Assembly: GCA_900239685.1 (NCBI GenBank)
Contig: OENT01000358.1
Location: 62,001 to 126,000 of the forward strand
Direction: 5' to 3'
Length of the DNA: 64,000 nucleotides
From: Rotaria macrura
Lineage: Eukaryota; Rotifera; Eurotatoria; Philodinida; Philodinidae
Shown: in pieces, positions 51,301 through 62,943 of the stretch
How the letters are laid out: every line of letters begins with the position of its first letter
Position numbering within the stretch: position 1 is the stretch's first letter
Notes under the pieces: model-generated
The model's database searches: none
What the model was told of the DNA's origin: nothing
Seen by the model: only the letters and a program-made list of their open reading frames with translations
Program-made: the position numbers and the translations under genes

Positions 51301-53341
51301 AGACACGACTACTACTTCTATAACGTACGTAAATTATTTCTTTTCAATAAATGATAAATTGCAGTCTCCATTTCATTTTTCAAGCTGACACACGATACCG
51401 ATCGTTGATATTTTAGAATACAGACTAAGAAATCTCTCGTTGATTTTGTAGGAAACCTATTAGTCTTTTCAAAGAACTTGAAAATCAAGCGTCCATTGTG
51501 TTTTGCTTATAAATTAGTAAGTATACTAACAAAGCTGATTACCGAAAAAGAAATAAAAGTTTCAGAAACTTTCAGTCTGTTAATACTTCCAAAAGCATCG
51601 ATTCAAAGAAAATATTCAACGAATCGTATGAATAAACAAATATTTATTATAATCACTTACTATTCTGCTGTGATATCATATATAGAAACCTATTTTCCTA
51701 TTTTTCATTAAAGTGTCAATAACCTTAAAGTAGCTCTTTACTAAAATTCGATAGTGACAAGTACTGACTGTTAACAAAAAATAGACCCAGGTCGAACAGA
51801 ACGATCCGTAAACGGTCGTATACGATGAAAATATGGCCCGTTATTGCATCGAATTATCCCGTTTTAACGGGGTCAGTATTACGGCCGTATGTTCTATAGA
51901 AAACGATAGTATTACGCTGTCTTTACGATGGTTTTACCGCGTATATACGGTGTCCGTGCACGGTCGTAATGCGGACACTGTTAAAACGCCATAATACGGC
52001 TTAAAACGGTCGTTTAACCGTGGAATACGATGTAAAAACGACCGTTTACGATACTGCTATGGTGGTCCGTTTTGATCAACCTGGGGAAGACCATAATATG
52101 TCAATTCCTTTTCTTAAATTTCAAAAATAAATATTTCAAGTAAAAGTTAAAGAATTATATGAAAAACACTAAGAAAGTAAAACTATCAATATTTTATGGG
52201 ATCATTTGTCTATTTAGAGCTCTACCAGATAACAAGCCTTCGAATTCTAGTGAGTTTTATTATGCATAATTTCTTCTTTTTTTCATGTGTTGTTGTGTCT
52301 TTCTGTCGTGTGCAATCTTCAAATCCAGCAAACGTACCATTAATCGTCAGTTTATCGTTATTGAGTCTATTTGTAGCGTTATGTTGTTGCTGTTATTGGT
52401 TGTACTATTTTATGCGGTAGGCATCGTCATTTGTCTTTTGTTAAGAGAAAGGCTAAGTTTTTAAATGCAGTTTTTCAGGGATTACAGAGCAAGCTAATTC
52501 ATGATTTTTTGTTCGTTGACTAATTTCATTTGTATAGGAATGGTAGTTTGCAGCGGAATCGTCGATCAGAAACTATCAAGAACCTACATGGTCAGATCTA
52601 TGCATTGTCTGGTGAAGATAACTTGTCGAAAATCGATCAGAGCAAAGCTTTTAAGAACTATCGCAAATATGACGAGTCAAGCAATCAGGATGCTCTCAAG
52701 GATAACATCATCTCAAGTAATCTTCAGAGAAAGATTATAGCAGCAACGAGTGATAAGGAAAGCGTTATTCATTTTGATCATATTAAGATTCAAAAAATTT
52801 CAAAACCGCACGGAGAAGAAAATATATATTAATTAAATCAAATGATATACAGAACATTGATCTAGATGTACCAATTGTACGAGAAAGTTTTAGCTCTCCA
52901 CGTGCTTCGTCTACTGCTTTTTCCATAAACTTATTAACAAAATCATTGGGCACTACTAATAACGATCAGCGGATGAAGTCACCACCGCTTCATGACCTAA
53001 GACAAAAGCTATTTTCTACGACATCCACAAAAACTCGCGTCATTAAAATTCCAAGAAACAAAGTATCAACATCTTTTAATAGCCGTATGAGCCAAACTTC
53101 GGAATATAGTGGTTACCAAACAAAAGCAGATAGTGTCATAAGTAATATCAAGAGTAATGCTACCGATGATATTTTAAATTTGAATCCATGTAAGCGCATA
53201 AGTCGAAACTCGTTCATAACGATAGACAATGATCGCGACAAAAAGAACGGTTACACAAGTCATCTAAATACTGGCGATGACATTAGTAGCACACAACAAC
53301 GAGCATCCAATTTTCTTGGTGTTACCGTTAGCAAAATTTAA
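45609..53341 (+). CDS. Type I membrane glycoprotein with Thr-rich mucin-like stalk (SHFNGGTITW family)
   Basis: A signal peptide (MIKIIVLFMSIFIWTNLIEAS) precedes SHFNGGTITWAPV, a start I associate with rotifer and other invertebrate surface proteins. Exons joined in frame: 45609-46219, 49306-49435, 50540-50898 and 50956-51324. They encode a Cys-containing ectodomain with many N-glycosylation sequons (NLT, NVS, NLS, NCT, NRT), then about 100 residues that are nearly all Thr/Ser (O-glycosylated stalk, inferred). A membrane helix (VPLIVSLSLLSLFVALCCCCYWLYYF) ends at a donor at 52416. A cytoplasmic tail starts at 52538 (RNGSLQRNRRSETIKN). The start of the membrane exon is unresolved: none of the good acceptors gives the right phase, so a small exon between 51325 and 52240 is probably missing. 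In the tail the frame changes near 52750-52830, by an unseen short intron or a frameshift; the second part ends at 53341. Function unknown; adhesion or cell-surface recognition is a guess. Confidence 0.7.
46565..46700. repeat. GGGATGGGA-rich inverted repeat in intron 1 of the glycoprotein gene
   Basis: CCAATCCCATCCCATCAGG at the left and GAGATGGGATGGGATAGGA at the right are inverted copies, with CCCATGGGACAAGCTGGGAC between. The word matches that at the ends of the 14.6-15.7 kb element. Confidence 0.5.
47028..47408. mobile_element. GTTCGG/CCGAAC-rich element with exact 15-bp terminal inverted repeats
   Basis: The ends are GCATGCAACGAACCC (47028-47042) and its exact complement GGGTTCGTTGCATGC (47394-47408). 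Near the ends the words GAGTTCGG, CAGTTCGG and CCGAACTC recur in both orientations. The middle is unrelated sequence with no transposase. It lies in the first intron of the glycoprotein gene. Confidence 0.8.
48284..48311. repeat. (TA)n microsatellite
   Basis: An uninterrupted TA run in intron 1 of the glycoprotein gene, followed by further TATATA-rich sequence to 48400. Confidence 0.95.
48543..48808. mobile_element. Fold-back element interrupted by an assembly gap at its centre
   Basis: The left arm begins CTACAGAAACTCAATTAAATA and the right arm ends with the complement TATTTAATTGAGTTTCTG. The arms continue in register almost to the middle (GGAGGTATAGGA...TCCTATACCTCC, AGAGGTATTGTAGGC...GCCTACAATACCTCT). 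The centre is an 11-base run of N. The left end follows TA. No coding capacity. Confidence 0.87.
48662..48672. other. Assembly gap (11 N)
   Basis: Eleven undetermined bases lie exactly at the loop of the 48.5-48.8 kb inverted repeat, where sequencing and assembly often fail. Its true length is unknown. Confidence 0.99.
49105..49177 (+). tRNA. tRNA-like sequence, probably a pseudogene or tRNA-derived repeat
   Basis: The 73 bases can be folded as a cloverleaf: acceptor GCCCCTT/AAAGGTC (5 of 7 pairs), D arm GTC...GAC, anticodon arm CTGC/GCAG with loop TCGGATA, and T arm ACGGG-TTCGATT-TCCGC (4 of 5 pairs). An A-box-like TAGTCTAATTGG and a B-box-like GGTTCGATTTC are present and a T5 tract follows at 49180. 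The anticodon position would read GGA, but base 33 is C rather than T and there is no long variable arm as tRNA-Ser would need. It is on the sense strand within intron 1 of the glycoprotein gene. Confidence 0.4.
51786..52085. mobile_element. CCGTA/TACGG-saturated nested-palindrome element, copy C
   Basis: Exactly 300 bp from CCCAGGTCGA to TCAACCTGGG. The inner inverted repeat is GTTTTAACGGGGTCAGTATT (from 51861) against the complementary block ending GTTAAAAC at 51987. It shares most of its sequence, in the same order and orientation, with copy A at 42.0 kb, including GTATTACGCTGTCTTTACGA. It sits between the Thr-rich exon and the membrane exon of the glycoprotein gene. Confidence 0.88.
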
Positions 53342-55998
53342 AAAAATAATAACAGAGTTGATATAAAACCAATGGAATGAATGTGGTTCCTGTGAGGAAA
53401 CAATAATTTTGAATTTGACACCTATTTTGTTTTATATTCGTTTGAAAAATCTTCTTATTGCATACAAAAAATTAGATTATCCATTCTAGACATCAACAAA
53501 CAATGTGGGGTATATCTTTGGTATTGTAAGCGTCTATCTGAGAAAAATTAAACCGAACGTATTTCTTTCTACAGAGTTATCCTACATATCTTGGTAGTAG
53601 TTAATCACTCACTTGGTATAGACACCAAGTGATGAAAAATAACAGACGAATAATTAATGCGCAGATAACGTCGACTTTCTCAGGCACGAAAGCCTTTTTG
53701 CCTTTCGCTTAAAAGTTTCGTTCTTGTTAGTCACACAATAGAGGTTAAAAAAAGTTTATATCATTTCATGAATTTCATTTCGGAAGCCTTTCTTTTGGCC
53801 CCTAATGTAAGAAGAGAGGTAGTTTCAGGAAAGAATTAAAAACTGTCTAAACTTGGTACACTATTTTTCTTTGTGTTAAAATATAACATGACGTTGTAAA
53901 TACAAATCTTACTTTAACAATGACATTCATATTAACAACTACATGCAACCCATGGCATAAAAACATTTAAAAAAATGATGTAAATTACACCTGTTTAATG
54001 AAAACTTTTGTTGGAAGAAATGATCTTGAATATGGAAAAAATTTCAATATCGTTTTGAAACGAAGCAAGTGAAGTTTCCGAGATTGATCAAGGAAAAAAA
54101 GAAACAAGGAAGTCATCACACAGCGTTTTTTGTCGAAATTTAAATACAGCTAATATGGAAATCTTCATTCCCTAGACTTCAAGGCTACGGCCTAGAAACA
54201 GTTATTCACATGTGTCTTTCTGTCTCTCTGTTAACACTTGTTGATAATGACCATTTCTATGGAATAGATGGCAATTTTTATGGCAACAAGTGACCGTTTT
54301 TAAGGACAAAGTGCTACTTTTATGGCACATATTATAAGCAGATTCAACGAAGCGCACTTTGAGTTGCTACTTCTAATGCCGAAGTAATTGACGGAGGCAA
54401 GGGCTATACACATAAGTAACTTTGATTTCTCAATAGTTAACATTTGTGAACCGTGGGATCCAGTAGTTACATGACTGTAAGATGCTGCTCCACTAACGCG
54501 TGGATAATATAAAGACACGTGAGTTCACTGTTATACAGTATTTTATCTAACTGTTTATTTCACCAGAACTTATAACAACAACAAAAAAACAAAAGGAAAA
54601 TAACGACATATCATATATCACACACAAAACGTACGAAATTAGAATAGAGGTCAGGTCCTGAAGATGCCACTCAAAGTTTTACCCCTCGGAAAGAGATCCA
54701 AGTGCTCTTTCCAGACGATATTGTCAGCTGTGTATTCTATCGGTTAGGGAGCTGAGAAATCAACTTGCCCCATCAGAATCAAAATCTCTGTTCGTGTTTA
54801 GCTTCACACCTATCTTTTGCGTTGAGTATGCATGCATTTCTAGTGATTGTTCTTGGAAAATTTTCACTTTCGTTTCATCTGTTCACCCGGTTTCACTTAT
54901 TCAACCGCTACCTTCCTCATATCTCTTGAACATAACCAGCTATCACTTTGGAAATCGCAGGATCTGTGGTAGAAACTTCCGATGTGTCCCTTCTTCATAT
55001 GTTTCCATGTGTGAGTCTTATCCGTCTAGTGCCCAGTGAATCGATTCTCGATTCACTAGAATTGTAGATTATAGGTTGAGCTGCTTTAATCTGTTCTTTT
55101 ATGATCAATTTAGCTCATCAACTATCTGGCAAGCTGTCAAATAGTTCTATGACCCTTACAAAAATTTTGTCTAATAGCGCTTTCGAAAATAGCATGTCAC
55201 TATTTCCAAAACGTGTTTTTGGATACAAATTTGGGTTGGTAACTTTGTTGCTCTTCAATTTTCTTCATAATGATGGAAACTAAAAATAGGTCACTGCTGA
55301 AAAAATACCAATCACATCGAAATCATTCGTCGCAAGATATTGAATATTTGCAGCGAAAAAATGCTTTTCATAATGAATCAAGAGAAAAAACTGAACTTCG
55401 TATTTAAAAAGACGACTACAATGGTTCATTTTTATTTACTTCGATGTGCGAGTCGAAAATACTCTGACCAAATAACATCCTTCATATTTGTGCATGTTTT
55501 CTCCGATTAGAGTAGATAAATGGGTGTGGATGTGGTTTTTTAGTGAGTAGATGAGTGTGACTGACTTCTAGAAATGCATAATCATTGGCTACCAAATCCA
55601 ACCGACCACTCACCTACTTGACGAACAACGATACCTATAACGACAAACTCCCTAAAATACACCAACACCAACACCAACTCCTATACCCATACACACAGTC
55701 ATTACGTGAAACCTTCAAATGACTTATAACAATAATCTGTATGAAAAAAAACTTGACCATACTCGAAATTCTGTCTAGTAAAATGAGTATACGTCGATGG
55801 ATAATCCAATTATGAATGGCGGTAGTACGCTTATGTGCATATTATAATCTGTACTTTAGACACAATAAAATTAAACAAAAGTTACTTTCATTTTTAACCT
55901 CCCACTGAAAACACATTGGATTATAGAGGGTTCGCGTAGGTTATAATCGGATTTTTCTACACCAAAAGCCAAATTATAATCAATTAAAATCGTTGAAA

Positions 55999-56294
55999 CC
56001 CAGGGGAAAACATACCGTACGCATACGGCCGTTCACGGTCAAATACGAAGCGTATACGGCCGTAAACCTGGTCCATGATTTACGACCGTATTGTAACGGA
56101 AATACGCCCGTATACGATCGACATTCAATACAAATACGGCTAAAGTACGGTGAGAATACGGTCATAAATCATGGACCTGGTTTACCATGGAATACGGTTC
56201 TAATACGGTCGTTTAAGGTGTAATGACGACGAAGAAACGACCGTTTACGGTGAAGTTACGGTGAATTACAGTGGACCGTAACCTTCCTCCTAGG
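55999..56294. mobile_element. CCGTA/TACGG-saturated nested-palindrome element, copy D
   Basis: About 296 bp from CCCAGGGGAAAAC to CTTCCTCCTAGG; the ends are diverged inverted repeats. The inner inverted repeat is long: AAACCTGGTCCATGATTTAC (from 56064) against GTCATAAATCATGGACCTGG (56161-56180). TACGG/CCGTA words fill the element. The open frames on both strands (about 55980-56223) are by-products of the repeat. Confidence 0.83.
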
Positions 56295-57040
56295 AACCAA
56301 CGATAATTTTATTTTTATCAGGCAATAATGTTAAAAAACCGGTAAAATTTTGATTAAAATTATGTATGTTTGATATGAATCATATGATCTGGACTTAATA
56401 TGATTTTAATCCCGATTTTACCCTATATTTAAGATTATTGTTTGATTGAAAATCGAATCATCGTTGGTTTCGACACGTTCAATCGATTATGACTTGGATT
56501 TTGGTGAAGAAGAATCCGATTATAATCTACTGGAATCTCCTATTATTTGATATTTTTCCACTGGGCTTATCCCGAATATCCATGCGACAAAAAGAAACTC
56601 TTCCATAAATTATTTAGAGAACTTTCATCGGAGTACCGAGGAATCGAAGCACTCGATAAATTGTTTTTTCGCCTCTTTTATGCTCATTCTAAACCTCAAT
56701 TTTTAAAATTTCTAACCCTAAAATTTTCGGTTCTAATACCTTTCCTATGAAAATTTAGTCGATATCAATTCTTGGCACTATCGCAGCTTTTTGTGGAAAA
56801 ATAAGATAAAATATTCTATAAACTATTTATCAGCTTTCGTGTTAGGAAATCATTCAATCTTTTTGTTCCATGTATAAGAAGATAGATAATTGAAAACTGA
56901 ATAGAATAAGCTACATTTATATAATATAATGGCTAACAATATAACGTTTTTAGAGCGAATATGAGACAAGGAGTGATCATTTTAATCAGTCCAAATAAAT
57001 AGTGCAGCGTCTATTGTGTTTCAGGGAAAATGACTTGCCC

Positions 57041-57720
57041 GCTGAATTTCATATATGTTCTGCAGTTCTTTTCCCTCTACAACATGATTAAAATATAGGT
57101 GTTAAAAACAGGTCGACTTTGACCTGAAAAAAGACTTATACTGCATAATTTTTCATAATTTTTGATGGTTTTTCAATACAAGCTAAACATTTTCGTAATT
57201 TTTTTTCTTGTGGAATAATGCTAACGTAAAACCAATATGATTTTCGGAATCATCGGAAAAAACGGCATCTAATCCTGTTTATTAGAGCCGAAACTATTTC
57301 CACATCAACAACGACCGTTGCCCCCCCCCTCCTTACCTGTATTTAAAAGAAAATTTTCTCCGTGGTACCCCTCAGATCATCGTTGATATGGAAATAGTTT
57401 CGGCTCTAATACACATGATTAGATGCCGTTTTCCCGATGATTCCGAAAATCATTCTGGTTTTACTTAAGCATTATTCACAAGGGAAAAAAAGCTGATTGC
57501 AATCAATCAAAGCAATCAGGCAACCAGTTTTTCCACCCTTGATTATTCTACAAGAAAAAAAATTACGAAAATGTTTAGCTTGTATTGAAAAACCATCAAA
57601 AATTATGAAAAATTATGCAGTATAAGTCTTTTTTCAGGTCAAAGTCGACCTGTTTTTAACACCTATTTTTTAATTATTTTTTAGAGGTGAAAGAACTGCA
57701 CAACATGTATGAAATTCAGC
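57041..57720. mobile_element. Large fold-back element, 680 bp
   Basis: Two arms of roughly 250-330 bp are inverted copies, from GCTGAATTTCATATATGTTC to the complement ending CATGTATGAAATTCAGC. Clear matching blocks include GTGTTAAAAACAGGTCGACT, GCATAATTTTTCATAATTTT, GCCGAAACTATTTCCA and GATTAGATGCCGTTTT-type pairs. The loop holds a C-homopolymer at about 57321. The right arm carries an extra block at about 57485-57550 that the left arm lacks. Similarity fades a few bases beyond each end (GACTT). No coding capacity; no clear target duplication. Confidence 0.88.
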
Positions 57721-59361
57721 ATGGAAGTCCCAAAAAAGACGGAATGGCGATCAATATACTGTAAAATATCTAACCACTTTTCACTCAAAAAATTGCTAGT
57801 CATGAACAGTATTTCATAAATAACTATCTATCAGTCTATATAAATTTAATATGTATATAAGTAATTTTGCTCAGCTTTCAATGCTCTATCGTTTGGCATA
57901 TTACATTACAACTTTTCTTAATTTTTGGTTGTTCAATAAAGCAAAACTTTATATGGATGATTTTAGATCCTATTTTTCAAGTAATATCGTAAGCATTTGT
58001 CAGTAAAGTTGAGGTAACGTTCACCAGGTCAAAAAAATGCGTGAAAAGTTGGATTTTGAGGTTTTAGATGATGCTGAACACGATAAAAACATCTGATCCA
58101 AAATCTAAATTTTATGGAGTGTCTCAATTTATGGGACGGTCCTCGATAGTCTCATAGGTACTCTCTTAATTACAAGTAGCGCTCATCCTTCAGACTAGCT
58201 CCCCCTTTTCTGAAAGAACGGTCATTCATCGGGAATTAAGTAAAAATAATTTTATTCGGAAAAGTCACCTCTGAATGATAATTGATCTCAAGTATCATTC
58301 AGAGGTTGAGCTTTAAACCTGCTTTGAAAAGACTGTATATATCTTTCACTGGATTAAATCGTATTAAGAGATGCTTTTGTTACGTTTTTCAGTTTTTATT
58401 GATTACGCCTATCAATGATCATGTTATTTCATTATTTTCATGCAAGTATCGCATTTACGTACTATAAGATTAGAAATAATCCTCACTTACTAGTATATGT
58501 AGTACGAAACAGACAAGATATTCAACGTATCACAGGGCTTATCAACTAATGACTCTAAAGAATAAGAGACAAACCTTTTGTTTCGAAGGAGGAGGATGAA
58601 TCCTGAGACGCTCCTGAGAATAAACTACTATTTATAAATCTGATGTTAGTTGCTCGCCTGTGTTTAATCTTATACCCTTTGGACTTGTCGTTCTCCAAAG
58701 CTTTATGTCTCCTTGAAATTTAATCTCATTCTCATGTATGTAATCACATACATATCTTAACCTCTAACAGAGCTGTCTCATTGCCTATATAAGTGCTCAG
58801 AGGGAGGAATCATAACTTGGCCGAAGCCCTGCTGTCGGAGAACTTCATACGAGCAACGCTACATAGTGAGAATGTGTCATACCTTGTGTGTGTATTGGCG
58901 TCCCAGAAATACCGGATTGTCTGGGTTTTTATGATCGCAAAACAATGTTAAAGTGGTATGAACACTGCATACCGGTAACTAAATTGCATCACCCTCAGCT
59001 ATGTCTACCAAATTCACTATTAAACTGATTCATTCTGATAACGTCGAGACCCGGTGTCCCTTCTCCGACCCCGATTACATTTGATCAAATTTTTACTTTC
59101 AGCGGGTGTCGACTTTTTATTTGTTTAGCTCATACTGAAATCTAATGAGTCTACAAGCAAATAGCAAACAAGCTTTTAAGATATTTAAGTAGCGTATAAT
59201 CCTTCCTTTCAGAAAAGGGAATAAAAAGAAGACTGAAAAAATTAAAACACAACATTAATTATTCGCATTCATCACATGTTATGGGCTCTTCAATTTTTAA
59301 TTGGTTTGGTACATTTTATGAAAAAAATTCAATCAATGTCTAGAAGAAAACATAATTGTCT

Positions 59362-60751
59362 TTATGATCCATGCCAACTCGTAGTATTTGCCATTAGCTT
59401 TGCTGTATGCTTATTATGATGTATGATCGGCCAATTATGCATCCATGGTCCTGATATTGTGGTATCGAATGGATCGTCCACTTGTCTTTCTTTCAGCTCT
59501 GGTATTTCATTTTGGACAGATTTCTCAACAGTAGCTTCTTGAAGTTTTGTCCTATTAATCTTAGACCATTCGCTCCAATCCGGTTTGAAATTTTCATCGT
59601 CACTTTTGGCCATCAGTATATTATCCTTCAGACCGTAGAATCCATTAGGCTCATGTGGCTTCAACCTATTCAACAATAGTCATTTGACTCAATAATTACT
59701 CTCTATTTATTTCACGCTTACCATCTCAAGTCTAAACTCCATCGAATGTTTGGACTATAATTTTCCATTGATTTATGTGGAATTAAATTATTGAAAAATA
59801 GAACAGATCCGAACGGTACTTCACATGTAACTACAGTTTTTTCGTTCACTGGAATATTCAATCTTGTTACCATTTCTTCAACAGGTAATTCGATGTACCA
59901 TGTACCACCTGCACAACAATTATGTTTACACGTGCGACCTGAACGATGACCACCGGGCAAAATTTGTAAGCATCCTTCGAAAAAAAAGCTATTTAAGAAA
60001 AAACATTCAATCTGATGAATTCAACCATTTTCTTTATTTGCATCTAGTAATGGTATCCAAGCTGTTACTTGAAGAACATTCCAGCATTCTTTATTCAAAT
60101 CTAAAACTCATTATTAATAGCATGAATACTGAATAGAAGATATTACAAGCATTATCCTGATGCCAAGGAACAGTCACTTGCTCTTCATTTGGTACCTAAG
60201 ACACTGTCAATCATCTTCGTAGTTACTAGTTTTCTCTACCTTCGTTCGTAAGTTCCAAACAGGATGTCCGGCAACATCAGGACCGAGCAGTTGTTGTGCA
60301 ACACTCAGCAGCACGTCACTCGACCATAATTCTGCAATTTCTGCTGGTAGAACACCACGTTTATGAAGAAGAACTGCAGCACCTGGAAACTGTGCATCGA
60401 TTGATGTTAAACGTTTTTGAAAATCTTCGTTTTCCTTCAAATGTTGAATTTTACCCTAATCAATGAAATGATTATTTTAAATATATTGAACATTTGATTA
60501 AATATATATATATGTATATTAACCGCTCGATGAAGATCTTGTGCCAGTTCATCGACTAACTTTTCAATACAATGAATAACTGATTCTGATTGATCTCGCT
60601 TTAGTATATCATGTTTTATGACAAAGCCATCTTCGAAAAATTGATGAAATTCCTCTTCTGTAAGTGGTCCAGATGTGTAATCACGTTTCCATGATGCAAT
60701 TTCATCGGACATAGGTGAATAGTAAGAACGATCAATAACTGTCTCGGACAT
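59362..60751 (-). CDS. Phytanoyl-CoA dioxygenase (PhyH) family Fe(II)/2-oxoglutarate oxygenase
   Basis: Complete gene of 374 codons in six exons joined in frame: 60751-60524, 60455-60240, 60195-60147, 60100-60026, 59974-59722 and 59665-59362; introns are 46-68 bp. The N-terminus has the PhyH start LTEEEFHQFFEDGFVIKHDIL. The iron triad is present: VPWHQDNAY gives the HxD, and NLIPHKSMENYSPNIRWSLDLRW gives the distal His and an Arg that would hold 2-oxoglutarate. The core VTAWIPLLDANKENGCLQIL and PGGH is typical of the family. A C-terminal extension of about 100 residues (WSEWSKINRTKLQEA...WPIIHHNKHT) lies outside the standard domain. No signal peptide and no obvious C-terminal peroxisomal targeting signal (it ends WHGS), so it is probably cytosolic. 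The substrate cannot be inferred; family members hydroxylate lipids and other small molecules. Confidence 0.92.
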
Positions 60752-60955
60752 TCTTGATTACAATTACAATCCAAAAGAAAACGTAGATCTGCAATAGTCA
60801 ATAATTCTGTATTGCTCAGTTTATATACATTCTATTTTTATCTGCTCTTATCAGCCAGTGTCTTGCTTAATATCATGAGTTGAAGACGTAGAGGACGTGG
60901 CTGATAAAGAGCGTCAATTAATTAGAAAATACTCGTAGTGACATCTTGAAGTCAT

Positions 60956-61180
60956 CTAGATATAATTCCGTGAATTTCTTCCATAATGGTCAATAGTTAT
61001 CAGAATTACAACGAATAATAAAAACACACTGATACTATCGAGTCGTCGACAATGGTCATCTGAAGTGAACCAAACTCGACTCCATACTCCATTTTTTACA
61101 TTGATCTGTGGTCTGGTGTAATCAATTAGCTTGGTATCATAGATTTGTTTCTCAGCTACACTTCGTATATACACACGCAC
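60956..61180 (-). CDS. Possible small single-pass membrane protein (uncertain)
   Basis: An open frame of about 74 codons reads RVYIRSVAEKQIYDTKL, then VWSRVWFTSDDHCRRL, then a membrane-like helix SISVFLLFVVILITI and a polar end. A plausible acceptor (AATTTCTAG) lies just upstream, so it could be a terminal exon rather than a full gene. It is upstream of, and on the same strand as, the dioxygenase gene. I do not recognise it and it could be chance. Confidence 0.25.
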   Translation of the reverse strand: MRVYIRSVAEKQIYDTKLIDYTRPQINVKNGVWSRVWFTSDDHCRRLDSISVFLLFVVILITIDHYGRNSRNYI

Positions 61181-61337
61181 TAGAAATTAAGATTCTAATT
61201 TATTTTCAATTAAAAACCGCTAACTAAGAAACGTGCTAAAGGATTTCGGGTGTATTAATAAAAAATAATATAGATGTCGCTAATGTTGTATAAGTCGCAC
61301 TAAGAAGTCTTAGCATGGTAGCGATACATGAAATGAC

Positions 61338-61552
61338 CAGGGGCGTACCGAAGTCTCGAGAGCAGGGGGGGCGTAACGACCCCCCATCTCAATATTTCAA
61401 AAGCAGGGGGGGCGTAAGGCCTTTATTCATATCAATTCAGCAGCTAAAGTCCCCAGAAAAGAGCTTTTTTTCAATTTTTTTGTACCAAAAACACAAAATT
61501 TTCAAAAGCAGGGGGGGCTTTACGCCCCCCCCCCCCGGTCGGTACGCCCCTG
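61338..61552. mobile_element. hAT-like MITE, 215 bp, with 8-bp target duplication
   Basis: Terminal inverted repeats CAGGGGCGTACCGA and TCGGTACGCCCCTG are exact. The flanks are GAAATGAC (61330-61337) and GGAATGAC (61553-61560), an 8-bp target duplication with one mismatch, as expected for hAT elements. The interior repeats AAAAGCAGGGGGGGC-type words and has long G and C runs. No transposase. Confidence 0.88.
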
Positions 61553-62943
61553 GGAATGACTATCTTGTATACAGGTTATTCCTTGTGCTCTTTTGTCTTA
61601 AAATGAGTCTTGATCTTTAAGTTTGTATCTTGTTGTTTATGGTACAGCTGTAGTTGGACTTTTACCAAACAATCATTCAAATGTAATTTTTTACATTGAT
61701 TCAAAAAAACATTGTTTTTAATGTAAAACAGCTTTATTTTCTATTTCACTTGAAATAGAATGTAATTTTTTCTTATTCATATCTTTCTTAACAGTGTTAT
61801 GGCGTCATTCAAAGTTTTAGATATGAAACCAGATGAGTAATCCTACAAAAATCATACATCAGTTCTTCTTTTCTTTGAAAACATCCCTTGTGGGTAAAAT
61901 TGTTTCTTCGATGAGAGAATAATGAATATCTAATTGTTTAAAAATTTGTATTATCAAAATTAAAGCCAAGATTATCAACAGCGATTTATGCTAAACTCCT
62001 GGAAAAAATTCAGCGATGCGAAAAAGAACAATAATGCCACATACACACAGTCATATTCTTTCTGATAGTTGATCTTTCTTTAAAACACGTTACGTTGTGC
62101 GCAACCTCAATCACGATGAGTCTTTTATGCAAAAAAAAGATTCACCCAATGTATCTATTTTTTTCTTATCACCAAATGGAAATTGCATGCTATTTAAATT
62201 AGATTTAATATACACAAAGCGAGTGTATTTTGTAATGCATAAGTGTGCTAAATCATTGAAGTTTTAGAATTGACGACTGAATCGTTGAACACTAGATCAC
62301 GGATCACGGATCATATTCTTATCCTCTAATATCATATGAATTTTCAATAGATGTCTGCTTGGATCAAATGATTTCTATGAGATTAGAAAATTCGTTAATT
62401 TTTTCTTTTATATTGTGTTAATGACTTCTTCAAACAAAAATAACGTCAATTTTGCGTACTGATTATCTAACTAATTGAAATTCATACTTGTTGAGCAAAA
62501 ACAGTCCGATGCTTGCAAGGAAAAATTTGAAATTAGATGTTCTGATTTTTTTTAGATCTAATACTGATTAAGAACAAATAATCTTTTCTCATTCTTCGTT
62601 AAAAATAATAGTTAACGCTTTATGGCCGACTGCTAGAGAACTACTAGCAAAAAATCTTTTCTCGTGCCATTGAACTTCTCTCAGTACGAAATACTAGAAA
62701 TCTGCCCACATAAAAGATAAACCTTGTTTGCTACCTAATGGCTAAATGTTGCCTTTTGGTAACATCCGGCTGTAAAGAGTCAAAAGTATTGGAAACCTCA
62801 GTTTTTATTGGACTATGAAAGGCCTATATTTCTTTGTTGCTTTCAACCAGTTCTTTGATACTGAAGTGTAACTTTTCTTTCCGTCTGTTATTTTGCAGAC
62901 TAAAGCTGACAGATGCCTTGAGTTATCCTAAAACTGCCCAAAG

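Larger units (their letters stand above)
53342..59361. other. Gene-free interval with repeats
   Basis: No gene found between the glycoprotein gene and the dioxygenase gene. It contains copy D of the TACGG element and the 680-bp fold-back. Between 58.49 and 59.08 kb the sequence has the look of a solo LTR (a TATATAAG box near 58786, an AATAAA-like site, an end CCGATTACA), but I could not find target duplications. A small region near 54.25-54.33 kb repeats TTTTTATGGCA-type words. Confidence 0.4.

Noticed and set aside
50950..51306. 118-codon Val-rich minus-strand frame
   Set aside because: It is the antisense of the Thr-codon-rich stalk exon of the glycoprotein gene.
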